This document shows positions 28,085 through 36,376 of a DNA stretch of 64,000 nt, piece by piece. The stretch is from JBBROS01 sp965213845 (lineage in GTDB: Bacteria > Pseudomonadota > Alphaproteobacteria > Acetobacterales > Acetobacteraceae). The stretch spans positions 62,001 to 126,000 of the forward strand of contig CBDCAI010000005.1 in NCBI GenBank assembly GCA_965213845.1, in the 5' to 3' direction. The notes below the pieces were generated by a model. That model searched no databases and was not told the DNA's origin. It saw nothing but the letters and a program-made list of their open reading frames with translations. Each line of letters starts with the position of its first letter. The stretch's first letter is position 1. The position numbers and the translations under genes are program-made.

Positions 28085-28930
28085 TCAGGCGAGGCGCTTG
28101 CTCATGTGGACGGCGATGCCGTTGATGAAGGGTTCTTCGCGGTCGATGGTGTAGTGGCAGCGTTCGTAGAGGCGGATGTTCTCGGCGAAGGCCTTGTTGG
28201 TGTAGAGCCGGGTTTCTGTGTGGCCCAGGGTTTTGGCGAGATTTTCGGCGTGGGCCAGGAGCTTGCGGCTGAGGCCCTGGCCCTGGGCGCTTGGCAGGAC
28301 GGCGACGTTCTCGATGAGCAGGTGGTCGGGTTTCGGGATGGTCTCGATGAGGGCGGCCAGGTGGCCGTCGCGGAACAGCAGGTCGATGCGGTGGTTGCGG
28401 AGGGCGGCCTCGACGTCGGCGGTCATGGGCCGGGGCTCGCGGCCGATGAGGGGAACCCATTTCGCGTAGGCGGTCCGGGTGAGGGTGCGGCAGGCTGCGG
28501 CGTCGGCGGGGGCGGCGGGGCGGATGGTGATGGTGCCGGGGGGATGGAGGCGTGGGGGGCCCATCTTGAACCAGGCTTGGGCGATGCGGCCGTCTTCGAC
28601 CTGGTAGAGGGCGAGCACGTCGATCTCGCCTGGGCCTTCGGGGCCGAAACCTTTGGGGAAGGTGCGCGTGACCGTCTCGTGGTCGACGACAAGGTTGCCG
28701 ATGGTGGTGCGGCTGTGGAGGTGGCCGAACAGGTTGGGTTCCCGGAAGCGGACGAGGTGGCGGGCCCGGACGGCGGGGGCGCCCTGGGCGAGGAGGCGGT
28801 CGGGGAACTCGCAATAGCGGCAGTCTTCGGACCAGCAGGCCATGAAGGCGTCGATGTCGCGGGCGTTGTAGGCTTCGAGCTGGTGGTGGACGGGCTGCTC
28901 GGGATCGGGTTGGTCCGCGTCGGTGGTCAT
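28085..28930 (-). CDS. Fusion of NTF2-like (SnoaL) domain and GNAT acetyltransferase
   Basis: 281 residues in two parts. Residues about 10-130 form a SnoaL/NTF2-like fold (HHQLEAYNARDIDAFMACWSED, then the LYQVEDGRIAQAWFKMG strand pair). Residues about 135-281 are a GNAT N-acetyltransferase (ITIRPAAPADAAACRTLTRTAY, LIENVAVLPSAQGQGLSRKLL with the acetyl-CoA QGQG loop, LYTNKAFAENIRLYERCHY). The small-ligand cup joined to an acetyltransferase suggests sensing or modifying a small amine, by inference. A hairpin with a U-tract ends about 20 bases before the ATG, which may control transcription into the gene. Confidence 0.8.
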   Translation of the reverse strand: MTTDADQPDPEQPVHHQLEAYNARDIDAFMACWSEDCRYCEFPDRLLAQGAPAVRARHLVRFREPNLFGHLHSRTTIGNLVVDHETVTRTFPKGFGPEGPGEIDVLALYQVEDGRIAQAWFKMGPPRLHPPGTITIRPAAPADAAACRTLTRTAYAKWVPLIGREPRPMTADVEAALRNHRIDLLFRDGHLAALIETIPKPDHLLIENVAVLPSAQGQGLSRKLLAHAENLAKTLGHTETRLYTNKAFAENIRLYERCHYTIDREEPFINGIAVHMSKRLA

Positions 28931-28950
28931 GGTGGTCCTTGCTGCACATG

Positions 28951-28983
28951 AAAAAGCCCCTGCGACGTGTGTCGCGGGGGCTT
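28951..28983 (-). terminator. Intrinsic terminator or attenuator hairpin on the minus strand
   Basis: Read on the minus strand, AAGCCCCCGCGAC, loop ACAC and GTCGCAGGGGCTT make a 13-bp stem with one G-T wobble, followed by a run of five T. It would end transcripts coming from proB, 316 bases upstream. Its U-tract stops about 20 bases before the ATG of the NTF2/GNAT gene, so either that gene starts its mRNA almost at the ATG or the hairpin works as an attenuator. Confidence 0.72.
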
Positions 28984-29298
28984 GGGGCGTGTCCTCGATC
29001 GGGGCTGGGCCGTCAGGGGGGTGCGGTGACCCTGGATGGCTGTGGCGCTGAGGGCACGGCGGGGCCGCCGCGGGTTGCGGGGCGTCGGGCGGCGGTGTCC
29101 TGGGTGCGCGGCATGTGGCGGGAAGCTTCGACCCAGGGAAGGGGTGGGGTCAAGGAGTTTGGTCGGGAGGCCCCAGGGGCAGATCATACCGCAGTCCCGA
29201 GCCATGGTGATCAGCAGCTTGGGCAAAACAGAAGTTGATGCGAAAAGACGTTCCGGGCCGAACGCGGCAATGAAGTTGCCCCGCTCCCGGTCGAACGC
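28984..29298. other. Intergenic stretch without a supported gene
   Basis: About 315 bases between the hairpin and the end of proB. Short frames exist on both strands (for example MPKLLITMARDCGM on the minus strand), but their composition is Pro/Arg noise and no ribosome binding site or family is visible. The proB-proximal third is less GC-rich than average and could carry a promoter for the NTF2/GNAT gene with a leader of roughly 250 bases. Confidence 0.5.
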
Positions 29299-30447
29299 TC
29301 ATGCCAGGACGAGGTCGTCGCGGTGGACGACTTCGTCGCGGCCGCGCCAGCCGAGGAGGGTTTCGATTTCCTCGGAGCGGTGGCCGGCGATGCGGCGGGC
29401 GTCGGCGCTGGCATAGGCGCTGAGGCCTCGGGCAAGGACGGTGCCGGCGGGGTTTTCGATCAGGACGGGGTCGCCGCGTTCGAACTCGCCTTGGACGCCT
29501 TGGATGCCGGCGGGGAGGAGGGAGCGGCCGGCGGCGAGGGCGCGGGCGGCGCCGGCGTCGACGACGAGGCGGCCGGCGGGTTGGAGGGAGCCCGCGATCC
29601 AGCGTTTGCGGGCGCTGCGGCCGTCTTCGGCGGGCAGGAACCAGGTGCAGCGGGCGCCTTGTTCGAGCGCCTGCAGCGGGCGGTCGACCGTGCCGACGGC
29701 GATGGCCATGGCGCAGCCGGCCTGGGTGGCGATGCGGGCGGCGACGAGCTTGGTCCGCATGCCGCCACTGCTGTAGCCGGGGGGCGGGTCGCCGCCCATG
29801 GCCTCGATCTCGGGGGTGAGGGCGGGGATGACGGGGAGGTGCCGGGCTGTGGGGTCGCGCTTGGGGTCGGCGGTATAGAGGCCGTCGATGTCCGACAGCA
29901 GGAGCAGCTGGTCGGCCTGGACCATCTCGGCGACGCGGGCGGCCAGGCGATCGTTGTCGCCGAAGCGGATCTCGGCGGTGGCGACGCTGTCGTTCTCGTT
30001 GATGACGGGGATGCAGCCGAGGGCCATGAGGGTGGTGAGGGTGGCGCGGGCATTGAGGTAGCGGCGCCGGTCCTCGGTATCATCGAGGGTTAGAAGCAGC
30101 TGGGCGGCGATGAGGCCGTTGGCGGCCAGGGCCTCCGTCCAGGCCTGGGCGAGGCGGATCTGCCCGACGGCGGCGGCGGCCTGCTTCTCCTCGAGGCGGA
30201 GGCGAGGGTGCAGCAGGCCGAGCACGGGGCGGGCGAGCGCGATGGCGCCGGAGGAGACGACGATGACCGCGGTGCCGCGCGCCCGGGCGGCGGCGATGTC
30301 GGCGGCGACGCCCCGCAGCCAGTCCGTGCGAGCGGTGTCGTGGTCGACGACGAGCGCGCTGCCGATCTTGACGACGAGGAGGCGGGCCTCGAGGAGCGAG
30401 GGGGGAAGTGACGGGGGCGATGTCGGGGGGGCGGGCCGGCCGGTCAC
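29299..30447 (-). CDS. proB: Glutamate 5-kinase
   Basis: 382 residues: amino-acid kinase domain plus C-terminal PUA domain. It phosphorylates glutamate as the first step of proline synthesis. Motifs are LVVKIGSALVVD, VIVVSSGAIALA, VINENDSVATAEIRFGDNDRLAA, LLLLSDIDGLYTADP and SSGGMRTKLVAARIAT; the PUA part holds RGDPVLIENPAG. Start GTG 30447 overlaps the obgE stop (GTGA), fixing the operon rplU-rpmA-obgE-proB. proA is not in the window. Confidence 0.96.
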   Translation of the reverse strand: MTGRPAPPTSPPSLPPSLLEARLLVVKIGSALVVDHDTARTDWLRGVAADIAAARARGTAVIVVSSGAIALARPVLGLLHPRLRLEEKQAAAAVGQIRLAQAWTEALAANGLIAAQLLLTLDDTEDRRRYLNARATLTTLMALGCIPVINENDSVATAEIRFGDNDRLAARVAEMVQADQLLLLSDIDGLYTADPKRDPTARHLPVIPALTPEIEAMGGDPPPGYSSGGMRTKLVAARIATQAGCAMAIAVGTVDRPLQALEQGARCTWFLPAEDGRSARKRWIAGSLQPAGRLVVDAGAARALAAGRSLLPAGIQGVQGEFERGDPVLIENPAGTVLARGLSAYASADARRIAGHRSEEIETLLGWRGRDEVVHRDDLVLA

Positions 30448-31496
30448 GCGTCGATCCGCTGCCCGGCCCCGCTGCGCAGGTCGGCCCCGCTCCGTTGCCC
30501 GGTCTTGTGGGCGTGGATGCGGTCCATCAGGGCACGCACGACCTCGGGCAGGCCGTCGCCGCTGACGCCCGAGAGGAGCATCACGTCCTGGCCCGAGGCC
30601 TTGCGCAGCGCGGCGCGGCGGACGCCGATCTGGTGCGGGGTCATCGCGTCGGTCTTGTTGAGCACCAGCAGCTCCGGCTTGTCGGCCAGGCCGGCGCCGT
30701 AGGAGCGCAGCTCCTCCCGGACGGTGCGCCAGGCCTTCACGGGGCTGGTCGCCGTGCCGTCGACGAGGTGCAGCAGGATGGCGCAGCGCTCGACGTGGCC
30801 GAGGAAGCGGTCGCCGAGGCCGGCGCCTTCGTGCGCGCCTTCGATGAGGCCGGGGATGTCGGCGATGACGAACTCCTCGGAGTGGCTGAGGCGGACGACG
30901 CCGAGCTGGGGGTGGAGGGTGGTGAAGGGGTAGTCGGCGATCTTGGGCCGGGCGGCGGAGACGACGGAGAGGAGGGTGCTTTTGCCGGCGTTCGGCAGGC
31001 CGACGAGGCCGGCATCGGCGATCAGCTTGAGCCGGAGCCAGACCCATCGTTCCTCGCCCGGGTAGCCCGGGGTCGCCTTGCGGGGGGATCGGTTGGTGCT
31101 GGACTTGAAGTGGGCGTTGCCGTGACCGCCGTCGCCGCCGCGGCAGAGCACGACGCGTTTGCCGGGTTCGTCGAGGTCGACGAGGAGGGTTTCCTTGTCT
31201 TCGGCAATGACCTGAGTGCCGATCGGGACCTGGATGACGATGTCGGGGGCGCCGGCGCCGGTGCGGTCGCTGCCGGCGCCGTTGCCGCCCTTGGGGGCGC
31301 GGAAATGCTGGGTGTAGCGGAAGTCGATGAGGGTGTTCAGGTTGTGGGCGGCGACGAAGATGATGTCTCCGCCGCGGCCGCCGTCGCCGCCGTCGGGGCC
31401 GCCGAACTCCATGAACTTCTCGCGCCGGAAGGCGATGGTGCCGTTGCCGCCGTCACCGGAGCGAACGTAGATCTTGGCCTGGTCGAGGAACTTCAT
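30444..31496 (-). CDS. obgE: GTPase Obg
   Basis: 350 residues: the glycine-rich Obg fold (KFLDQAKIYVRSGDGGNG, FGGPDGGDGGRGGDIIF), then the G domain with P-loop GLPNAGKSTLL, switch region YPFTTLHPQLG, DIPGLIEGAHEGAGLG and NKTD. Obg binds the 50S subunit and links ribosome assembly to growth. It follows rpmA across a 70-base gap with a hairpin, which could lower its level relative to the ribosomal proteins. proB overlaps its stop. Confidence 0.97.
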   Translation of the reverse strand: MKFLDQAKIYVRSGDGGNGTIAFRREKFMEFGGPDGGDGGRGGDIIFVAAHNLNTLIDFRYTQHFRAPKGGNGAGSDRTGAGAPDIVIQVPIGTQVIAEDKETLLVDLDEPGKRVVLCRGGDGGHGNAHFKSSTNRSPRKATPGYPGEERWVWLRLKLIADAGLVGLPNAGKSTLLSVVSAARPKIADYPFTTLHPQLGVVRLSHSEEFVIADIPGLIEGAHEGAGLGDRFLGHVERCAILLHLVDGTATSPVKAWRTVREELRSYGAGLADKPELLVLNKTDAMTPHQIGVRRAALRKASGQDVMLLSGVSGDGLPEVVRALMDRIHAHKTGQRSGADLRSGAGQRIDA

Positions 31497-31514
31497 GATG
31501 GGGGGACCTGAATG

Positions 31515-31543
31515 AAAAAGGGCCGGCTCGCGCCGACCCCTTT
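31515..31543 (-). terminator. Hairpin with U-tract between rpmA and obgE
   Basis: On the minus strand AAAGGGGTCGGC, loop GCGA and GCCGGCCCTTT form an imperfect stem (one mismatch, one bulge) ending in five T. It follows rpmA and ends about 18 bases before the obgE start codon. It may terminate most transcripts after the ribosomal protein genes, leaving partial read-through to obgE. The same layout occurs before the gene starting at 28930. Confidence 0.58.
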
Positions 31544-31566
31544 CCGCTGGACGGGTGTGGCGTCGG

Positions 31567-31836
31567 CTATTCGGCGGCGGCGGCCAGGGGCTCGACCGAG
31601 ACGTGGACGCGGCCTTCGGCCTTGCGGGTGAACTTCACATGGCCGTCGGTCAGGGCGAAGATCGTGTGGTCCTTGCCCAGGCCGACGTTGAGGCCGGGCT
31701 TCATCTTGGTGCCGCGCTGGCGGATGATGATGTTGCCGGCGACGACGCTTTCGCCGCCGAACTTCTTGACGCCGAGGCGGCGGCCGGCGGTGTCGCGGCC
31801 GTTGCGGGACGAGCCGCCTGCTTTCTTATGGGCCAT
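31567..31836 (-). CDS. rpmA: 50S ribosomal protein bL27
   Basis: 89 residues, the normal length. It starts MAHKKAGGSSRNGRDTAGRR, followed by LGVKKFGGESVVAGNIIIRQ and GLGKDHTIFALTDGHVKF. Its N-terminal tail reaches the peptidyl transferase centre. It is 12 bases after rplU, as in nearly all bacteria, and before obgE. Confidence 0.98.
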   Translation of the reverse strand: MAHKKAGGSSRNGRDTAGRRLGVKKFGGESVVAGNIIIRQRGTKMKPGLNVGLGKDHTIFALTDGHVKFTRKAEGRVHVSVEPLAAAAE

Positions 31837-31848
31837 GGTCGGGTCTCC

Positions 31849-32262
31849 TCAGGCAGGGACGGTTTCGGCCGCCGGCTCGTGGGCCGGGGCCTCGGATGCA
31901 TGCGCTTCGGCGGAGTCGGGCTTGCTGTCGGGCGGCGCGTGGTGGCCGTCGGCGGCGATGCCTGCGACGCGGAGCACGGTGACGTGCTGGCGGTGGCCGT
32001 TCTTGCGGCGGCTGTTCTGCCGGCGGCGCTTCTTGAAGATGATGACCTTGTCGAGCCGGTCCTGCGCGATGACGGTCGCGGTGACGGTGGCGCCGGCGAC
32101 CAGCGGCGTGCCGATGGTGGTGCCGCCCGCGGCGCTGCCGACGGCCAGGACGTCGGTGAAGGTGATCGTCTCCCCGGCCTCGCCCGGCAGCTTCTCGATC
32201 TTCAACACGTCGTTCGGCGCGACGCGATACTGCTTTCCGCCAGTGCGGATGACTGCGAACAT
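31849..32262 (-). CDS. rplU: 50S ribosomal protein bL21 with C-terminal extension
   Basis: 137 residues against about 103 in most bacteria. The bL21 fold is clear: MFAVIRTGGKQYRVAPNDVLKIEKL, KVIIFKKRRRQNSRRKNGHRQ and VTVLRVAGI. After residue 105 there is an acidic, Ala/Pro/His-rich tail (SEAPAHEPAAETVPA at the end), a type of extension seen in several alphaproteobacteria. Start ATG 32262 begins the family homology; the frame to 32412 is unsupported. First gene of the rplU-rpmA-obgE-proB unit. Confidence 0.95.
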   Translation of the reverse strand: MFAVIRTGGKQYRVAPNDVLKIEKLPGEAGETITFTDVLAVGSAAGGTTIGTPLVAGATVTATVIAQDRLDKVIIFKKRRRQNSRRKNGHRQHVTVLRVAGIAADGHHAPPDSKPDSAEAHASEAPAHEPAAETVPA

Positions 32263-32406
32263 CGTCTCTATTCCTGGTTCGGCGGTTCCGGCCAAGGCCG
32301 GACGGCCCTTCTTGAGCGGCATGGGGCCCCGGACGTGCGCCCGGTGGCCGGAGGACGGGCGTTTAGACGGCAGGCGTCCGGCTGTCAACCGAAGGGGTGC
32401 GCGATC

Positions 32407-32435
32407 TTGCACCGCCCGGCCCGACCGCTTATAAG
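32407..32435 (+). promoter_or_regulatory. Candidate sigma70-type promoter of tRNA-Ser
   Basis: TTGCAC at 32407 and TATAAG at 32430 are separated by 17 bases, close to the sigma70 consensus. Transcription would start about five to ten bases later, just before the tRNA at 32447. The stretch is also the shared upstream gap for divergent rplU. Confidence 0.5.
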
Positions 32436-32446
32436 CCGGCGCCGCG

Positions 32447-32536
<90 letters not shown>

Positions 32537-32670
32537 TTTGCCCAGTAACTGCGTGATTTCAGGCGCGGCGGCGGCCTTCATAATTAGGGATGGCGGGTGA
32601 ATGGTGAGATGGACACCGTTTGCGCCAGACCCGTTCTCCGCGCGTCTTGATGCCGCCGGTCTCGTTGCCG

Positions 32671-33837
32671 TCAGTAGGATTTGGGCTGGCCGAGGACGCG
32701 TTCGGCGATGAACGACAGGATGAGCTGTTCGGTGACGGGCGCGATGCGGGTCAGGATGGCTTCGCGGAACAGGCGTTCGACCTGGTATTCGCGGGCGTAG
32801 CCCATGCCGCCGTGGGTCATGACGGCGCGGGTGGCGGTGTCGAAGGCGGCGCGGCCGGCGAGGAACTTGGCGGCGTTGGCCTCTGCGCCGCAGGACTTGC
32901 CGCTGTCGTAGAGCCATGCGGCGCGCATGGTCATCCAGTAGGCGGACTCGAGCTGGGTCCAGCATTCCGCCAGGGGGTGCTGGATGCCCTGGTTCTGGCC
33001 GATGGGGCGGCCGAACACGACACGCTCCTTGGCGTAGGTGGAGGCCCGGCGCAGTGCGTCGCGGCCCAGGCCGACGGCCTCGGCCGCGATCAGGATGCGT
33101 TCGGGGTTGAGGCTGTCGAGGATGTATTTGAAGCCGTCGCCTTCCGCGCCGATCCGGTCCTCGTCGGGGACGAACAGGTCGTCGATGAAGACGGCGTTCG
33201 AGTCGACGGCGTTGCGGCCCATCTTGTGGATGCGGCGCACCTCGGTCTTGCTGCGGTCGAGGTCGGTGTAGAACAGGGTCATGCCGTCGGTCGGGCGCTT
33301 GCATTCCTTCTTGGGCGTGGTGCGGGTCAGCAGCAGGATCTTGTCGGCGACCTGGGCGGTGGAGGTCCACATCTTGCGGCCCTTGACCTGGTAGCCTGCG
33401 TTGGTCCGTGTCGCGAAGGTCTTGATGCTGGTCGTGTCCAGGCCGGCGTCGGGTTCGGTGACGCCGAAGCAGGCTTTCTGCCTGCCTTCGACCAGCGGCT
33501 TCAGCCAGCGCTGCTTCTGCGCCGGCGTGCCGTGCCTCACGATCGCATGCGGGCCGAACATGTTGATGTGGATGGCGGATGCGGCGGAGAAGCCGCCGTT
33601 GCTGGCGGACGCCGCGTGCATCATCACCGCGGCCTCGGTGACGCCCAGGCCGGCGCCGCCCACGGCCTCGGGCATCGTGATGCCGAGCCAGCCGCCTTCG
33701 GCCATCGCCTGGTAGTATTCCTGCGGGAAGTGGAGGTTGGTCTCGCAGTCGGTCCAGTACTGGTCGGTGAACCGGGCGCAGACCTTGCGCACGCCTTCGT
33801 CGATCGCGATCTGCTGCTCGTTCAGCTCGAATTCCAT
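32671..33837 (-). CDS. Acyl-CoA dehydrogenase family protein
   Basis: 388 residues of the FAD-dependent acyl-CoA dehydrogenase family. It starts MEFELNEQQIAIDEGVRKVCARF, has ACFGVTEPDAGLDTT and KMWTSTAQVADKIL for FAD/substrate binding, and near the C-terminus VMTHGGMGYAREYQVERLFREA. The catalytic base is likely in the ERILIAAEAVGLG or the GGMGYAREY region; the position differs between subfamilies. It ends the second CoA-ester island, oxidising or reducing a thioester produced there. Substrate not predictable. Confidence 0.9.
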   Translation of the reverse strand: MEFELNEQQIAIDEGVRKVCARFTDQYWTDCETNLHFPQEYYQAMAEGGWLGITMPEAVGGAGLGVTEAAVMMHAASASNGGFSAASAIHINMFGPHAIVRHGTPAQKQRWLKPLVEGRQKACFGVTEPDAGLDTTSIKTFATRTNAGYQVKGRKMWTSTAQVADKILLLTRTTPKKECKRPTDGMTLFYTDLDRSKTEVRRIHKMGRNAVDSNAVFIDDLFVPDEDRIGAEGDGFKYILDSLNPERILIAAEAVGLGRDALRRASTYAKERVVFGRPIGQNQGIQHPLAECWTQLESAYWMTMRAAWLYDSGKSCGAEANAAKFLAGRAAFDTATRAVMTHGGMGYAREYQVERLFREAILTRIAPVTEQLILSFIAERVLGQPKSY

Positions 33838-33966
33838 GGCCGCCCTTTCATGACCTGCAGTCAGCGCGGCCGGCCGGCGATCGGACGGTCGGCGTTGGGG
33901 TGTAGTCGTTCGCGGGCTTCGTGTCTTCCTGGGTTACGCTGGCTGGTTCCGCTGGCTGGTTCCGCG

Positions 33967-34860
33967 TCATGGCGCGCGTTCGGCGGTGGCGGCGTGGCGG
34001 GCCATGATGCGTTGGGCCTGTTTCAGGTGGGGGATGTCGAGCATGCGGCCGTCGAGCCCGACGGTGCCGCTGCCGGGTTGGGCGGCGAACGCCTCGATGA
34101 TGCGTTGGGCGTGTGCGACGTCCGCCGGGGCGGGGGAGAATGCCTGGTTGATGGTGTCGACCTGGGCGGGGTGGATGGCGATGCGGCCGGTGAAGCCTTC
34201 GCGGGCGGCGGCGGTGCAGCTGGCGCGCAGGCCGTCCGTGTCGCGGAAGTCGGCGTACAGCGTCTCGATCGGATCGACGCCGGCTGCCTTGGCCGCCATC
34301 AGGCACATGGACCGCACCATCCTGTAGGTGAAGGCGAGGCCCCCGGCGTCGTCCTGGTTGGTGGCGGCGCCCAGGGCGGTGCTGAGGTCTTCGGCGCCCC
34401 ATGTCAGCCCGTGCAGGCGGGGGAAGCGGCCGTTGGCGATGCCGGCGAGGCCGAAGGGTGCCTTGGCCGTCTCGGTCGCGACGGGCAGGATGCGGACGCT
34501 GCCGGGGGGCAGGCCTTCGCGGTGTTCCATCACGTCGAGGATATGGCCGAGGCGCAGGATGTCGGCGGCACCGTCGATCTTGGGGAGCATGATGCCGGCG
34601 AGGCCAGGGCGGACGATGCCGGCGAGGTCGGCGACGCCGCCTTCGTCGAGGGGGTTGATGCGGACCCAGTTCTGCGGGCCGGTATGGACGTCCGCTCCCG
34701 CGCGCAGCGCGTCGGCGACCATGCGGCGGGCCTGAAGCTTATGCGCGGGAGCGACGGAGTCTTCCAGGTCCAGGATGAGTGCGTCGGCGCCGGAGGCGGG
34801 GCCGCGCGCCAGCTTCTTGTCGCTGTCGCCGGGGATGAACAGGAACGAGCGCAGGGTCAT
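33967..34860 (-). CDS. HpcH/HpaI aldolase/citrate lyase family protein (CitE-like acyl-CoA lyase or thioesterase)
   Basis: 297 residues of the CitE-like TIM-barrel family, which cleaves malyl-CoA, citramalyl-CoA or citryl groups, or hydrolyses malyl-CoA. Seen are RSFLFIPGDSDKKLARG, ADALILDLEDSVAP with the metal-region acids, VRINPLDEGG, IMLPKIDGAADI and LHGLTWGAEDLSTALGA, then RIAIHPAQVDTIN. It sits 22 bases after the MaoC gene. With a MaoC hydratase and CoA-transferase next door, a citramalyl-CoA or malyl-CoA cleaving role is the best inference. Confidence 0.87.
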   Translation of the reverse strand: MTLRSFLFIPGDSDKKLARGPASGADALILDLEDSVAPAHKLQARRMVADALRAGADVHTGPQNWVRINPLDEGGVADLAGIVRPGLAGIMLPKIDGAADILRLGHILDVMEHREGLPPGSVRILPVATETAKAPFGLAGIANGRFPRLHGLTWGAEDLSTALGAATNQDDAGGLAFTYRMVRSMCLMAAKAAGVDPIETLYADFRDTDGLRASCTAAAREGFTGRIAIHPAQVDTINQAFSPAPADVAHAQRIIEAFAAQPGSGTVGLDGRMLDIPHLKQAQRIMARHAATAERAP

Positions 34861-34882
34861 GGCGCGGGCGGGATCGGGCGCG

Positions 34883-35338
34883 TCACACCGGGCGCTTCAG
34901 CTGCAGGCCCGAGCGTTTGCAGTGCGCGACGAGCTCGTTGCGCTGGTTGTAGGCGCGGTGGACGAAGGTGACGATCCCCGCCGTCGGGCGCGACTTCGAC
35001 TCGCGCAGCTCGATGACCTCGCTTTCGACGCGGATGGTGTCGCCGTGGAAGATCGGCTTGGGGAAGCGGACCTCGTCCCAGCCCAGGTTGGCGACGGCGG
35101 TGCCGAGGGTGGTGTCGTTGACCGAGATGCCGACCATCAGGCCGAGGGTGAAGGCGCTGTTGACGATGCGCTGGCCGAACTCGGTTTCGGTGCGGCAGTA
35201 TTCCTCGTCGAGGTGGAGCATGGCCGGGTTGTGGGTGAGGGCGCTGAAGAAGACGTTGTCCGCTTCGGTGACGGTGCGGCGGATAGGGTGCTTGAAGGTC
35301 TGTCCGATGGTCAGCTCGTCGAAGTAGAGTCCGGGCAT
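34883..35338 (-). CDS. MaoC family (R)-specific enoyl-CoA hydratase
   Basis: 151 residues with a single hot-dog domain. YFDELTIGQTFKHPIRRTVTEADNVFF is cited by its ends at residues 5-30; the catalytic hydratase-2 region is FSALTHNPAMLHLDEEY with Asn, His-like and Asp positions, and IVNSAFTLGLMVGISVNDTT follows. This type includes mesaconyl-CoA and itaconyl-CoA hydratases. It lies between the FAS1-type dehydratase gene and the CitE-like gene, all on the minus strand. Confidence 0.88.
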   Translation of the reverse strand: MPGLYFDELTIGQTFKHPIRRTVTEADNVFFSALTHNPAMLHLDEEYCRTETEFGQRIVNSAFTLGLMVGISVNDTTLGTAVANLGWDEVRFPKPIFHGDTIRVESEVIELRESKSRPTAGIVTFVHRAYNQRNELVAHCKRSGLQLKRPV

Positions 35339-35445
35339 GCTTGCCCTCCCAGGGTTCTGCCGGTGCGGCGCGAGTTGCTCCTATCACTTCGGGCGATGAA
35401 ACGCGCCATCGACGGGCGAAGCGTCTGGACACGCCAGCATGCCGG

Positions 35446-36294
35446 TCACTGCATCCGTGCCTCGACCGCGCGACGGCCGGCGTCGTCCTCGGCCCAGAGC
35501 TGCCATTCCGTGTTCCCCGGCACGGCGCAGAGCCGCAGGGGTCGGCCGCAGAGCAGGGGGACCAGGTTGCGGACCGCCATCGACCCCGGCTCCCGCCCGG
35601 CGTGGTCGCGGAACAGGTCGAGCAGCAGCAGGACGGGGATGCCGCCGTTGACGACGAGCGCCGGGTAGCCCTCGTGGCCCGTCGTGTAGGGGGCGTCGTA
35701 ATGGATGCGATGGGTGTTGAAGGTGATGGCGCAGTAGCGGAAGAGCATCGTTTCGTCGGGGGTGACGATCCGGCTGTGCAGGGGTTGTGGGGCGGGTCGG
35801 GGCTGGGCTGGGGGTTGATGTGGGGGGGTGGCACCGGTGGCGGCCGGGCGCTCCTCCAGCATGACGAAGTCCTGTTCCTCGATGATGGCGGGCGTGTTGC
35901 CGTCTTCGGCGAAGATGCGGTGCTCGATGACGACGACGGCGAGGCGGCCGGAGCGGCCTGCCTTGGGCGCCACCGAGAGGGTACGGGTGTCGCGCCGGAC
36001 GGCGGCGCCCACGGGGATATCGGCAAGGAAGCGGGTGCGGCGGCCGCCGTTCACGAGGCGGGGCAGGCCGAGGTCGGGCAGGCTGACGCCGAGGCTGGCC
36101 AGGCCGTCCGGGCGCAGCTGCGACTGCCGGGTCGGTTGGGTGAACAGCGCCACGTGCCAGCCTCGGGGCAGGGTGGCGCCGTGGCGGATCCGGTCCGGGT
36201 CCTGGTCCAGCATCGCCGCGACCCGGCGGATCAACGGCAGGGCGCAGACGTCCTCGGCGGTCTCGACCGGGCCCGGTGTCGCGGCGGGGGTCAG
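35446..36294 (-). CDS. FAS1-type dehydratase / MaoC N-terminal domain protein (mesaconyl-C4-CoA hydratase-like)
   Basis: About 282 residues in a double hot-dog arrangement. The N-terminal half has ETAEDVCALPLIRRVAAMLDQDP and WHVALFTQPTRQSQLRPDG, the C-terminal half the active-site stretch LFRYCAITFNTHRIHYDAPY followed by EGYPALVVNGG (families usually have HGP where this has NGG). Related proteins hydrate mesaconyl-C4-CoA or 3-hydroxyacyl thioesters. The start is uncertain: no ATG or GTG fits. I used CTG 36294, which overlaps the stop of a 29-codon frame that begins at 36380 on the CoA-transferase stop (ATGA). TTG 36234 is another option, and a frameshift is possible. Confidence 0.75.
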   Translation of the reverse strand: MTPAATPGPVETAEDVCALPLIRRVAAMLDQDPDRIRHGATLPRGWHVALFTQPTRQSQLRPDGLASLGVSLPDLGLPRLVNGGRRTRFLADIPVGAAVRRDTRTLSVAPKAGRSGRLAVVVIEHRIFAEDGNTPAIIEEQDFVMLEERPAATGATPPHQPPAQPRPAPQPLHSRIVTPDETMLFRYCAITFNTHRIHYDAPYTTGHEGYPALVVNGGIPVLLLLDLFRDHAGREPGSMAVRNLVPLLCGRPLRLCAVPGNTEWQLWAEDDAGRRAVEARMQ

Positions 36295-36376
36295 GGGGCG
36301 GCCCCAAAGGCGCCGTCGGGCGCCGGGCGCCTGTGGGATGCGCGGGCCTGCCTGGGATCGAGAAGCCCTGAAGCGA

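Noticed and set aside
28927..29238. Two overlapping small frames on opposite strands in the gap before proB
   Set aside because: No ribosome binding site or homology, Pro/Arg-rich composition, and one runs through the terminator hairpin.
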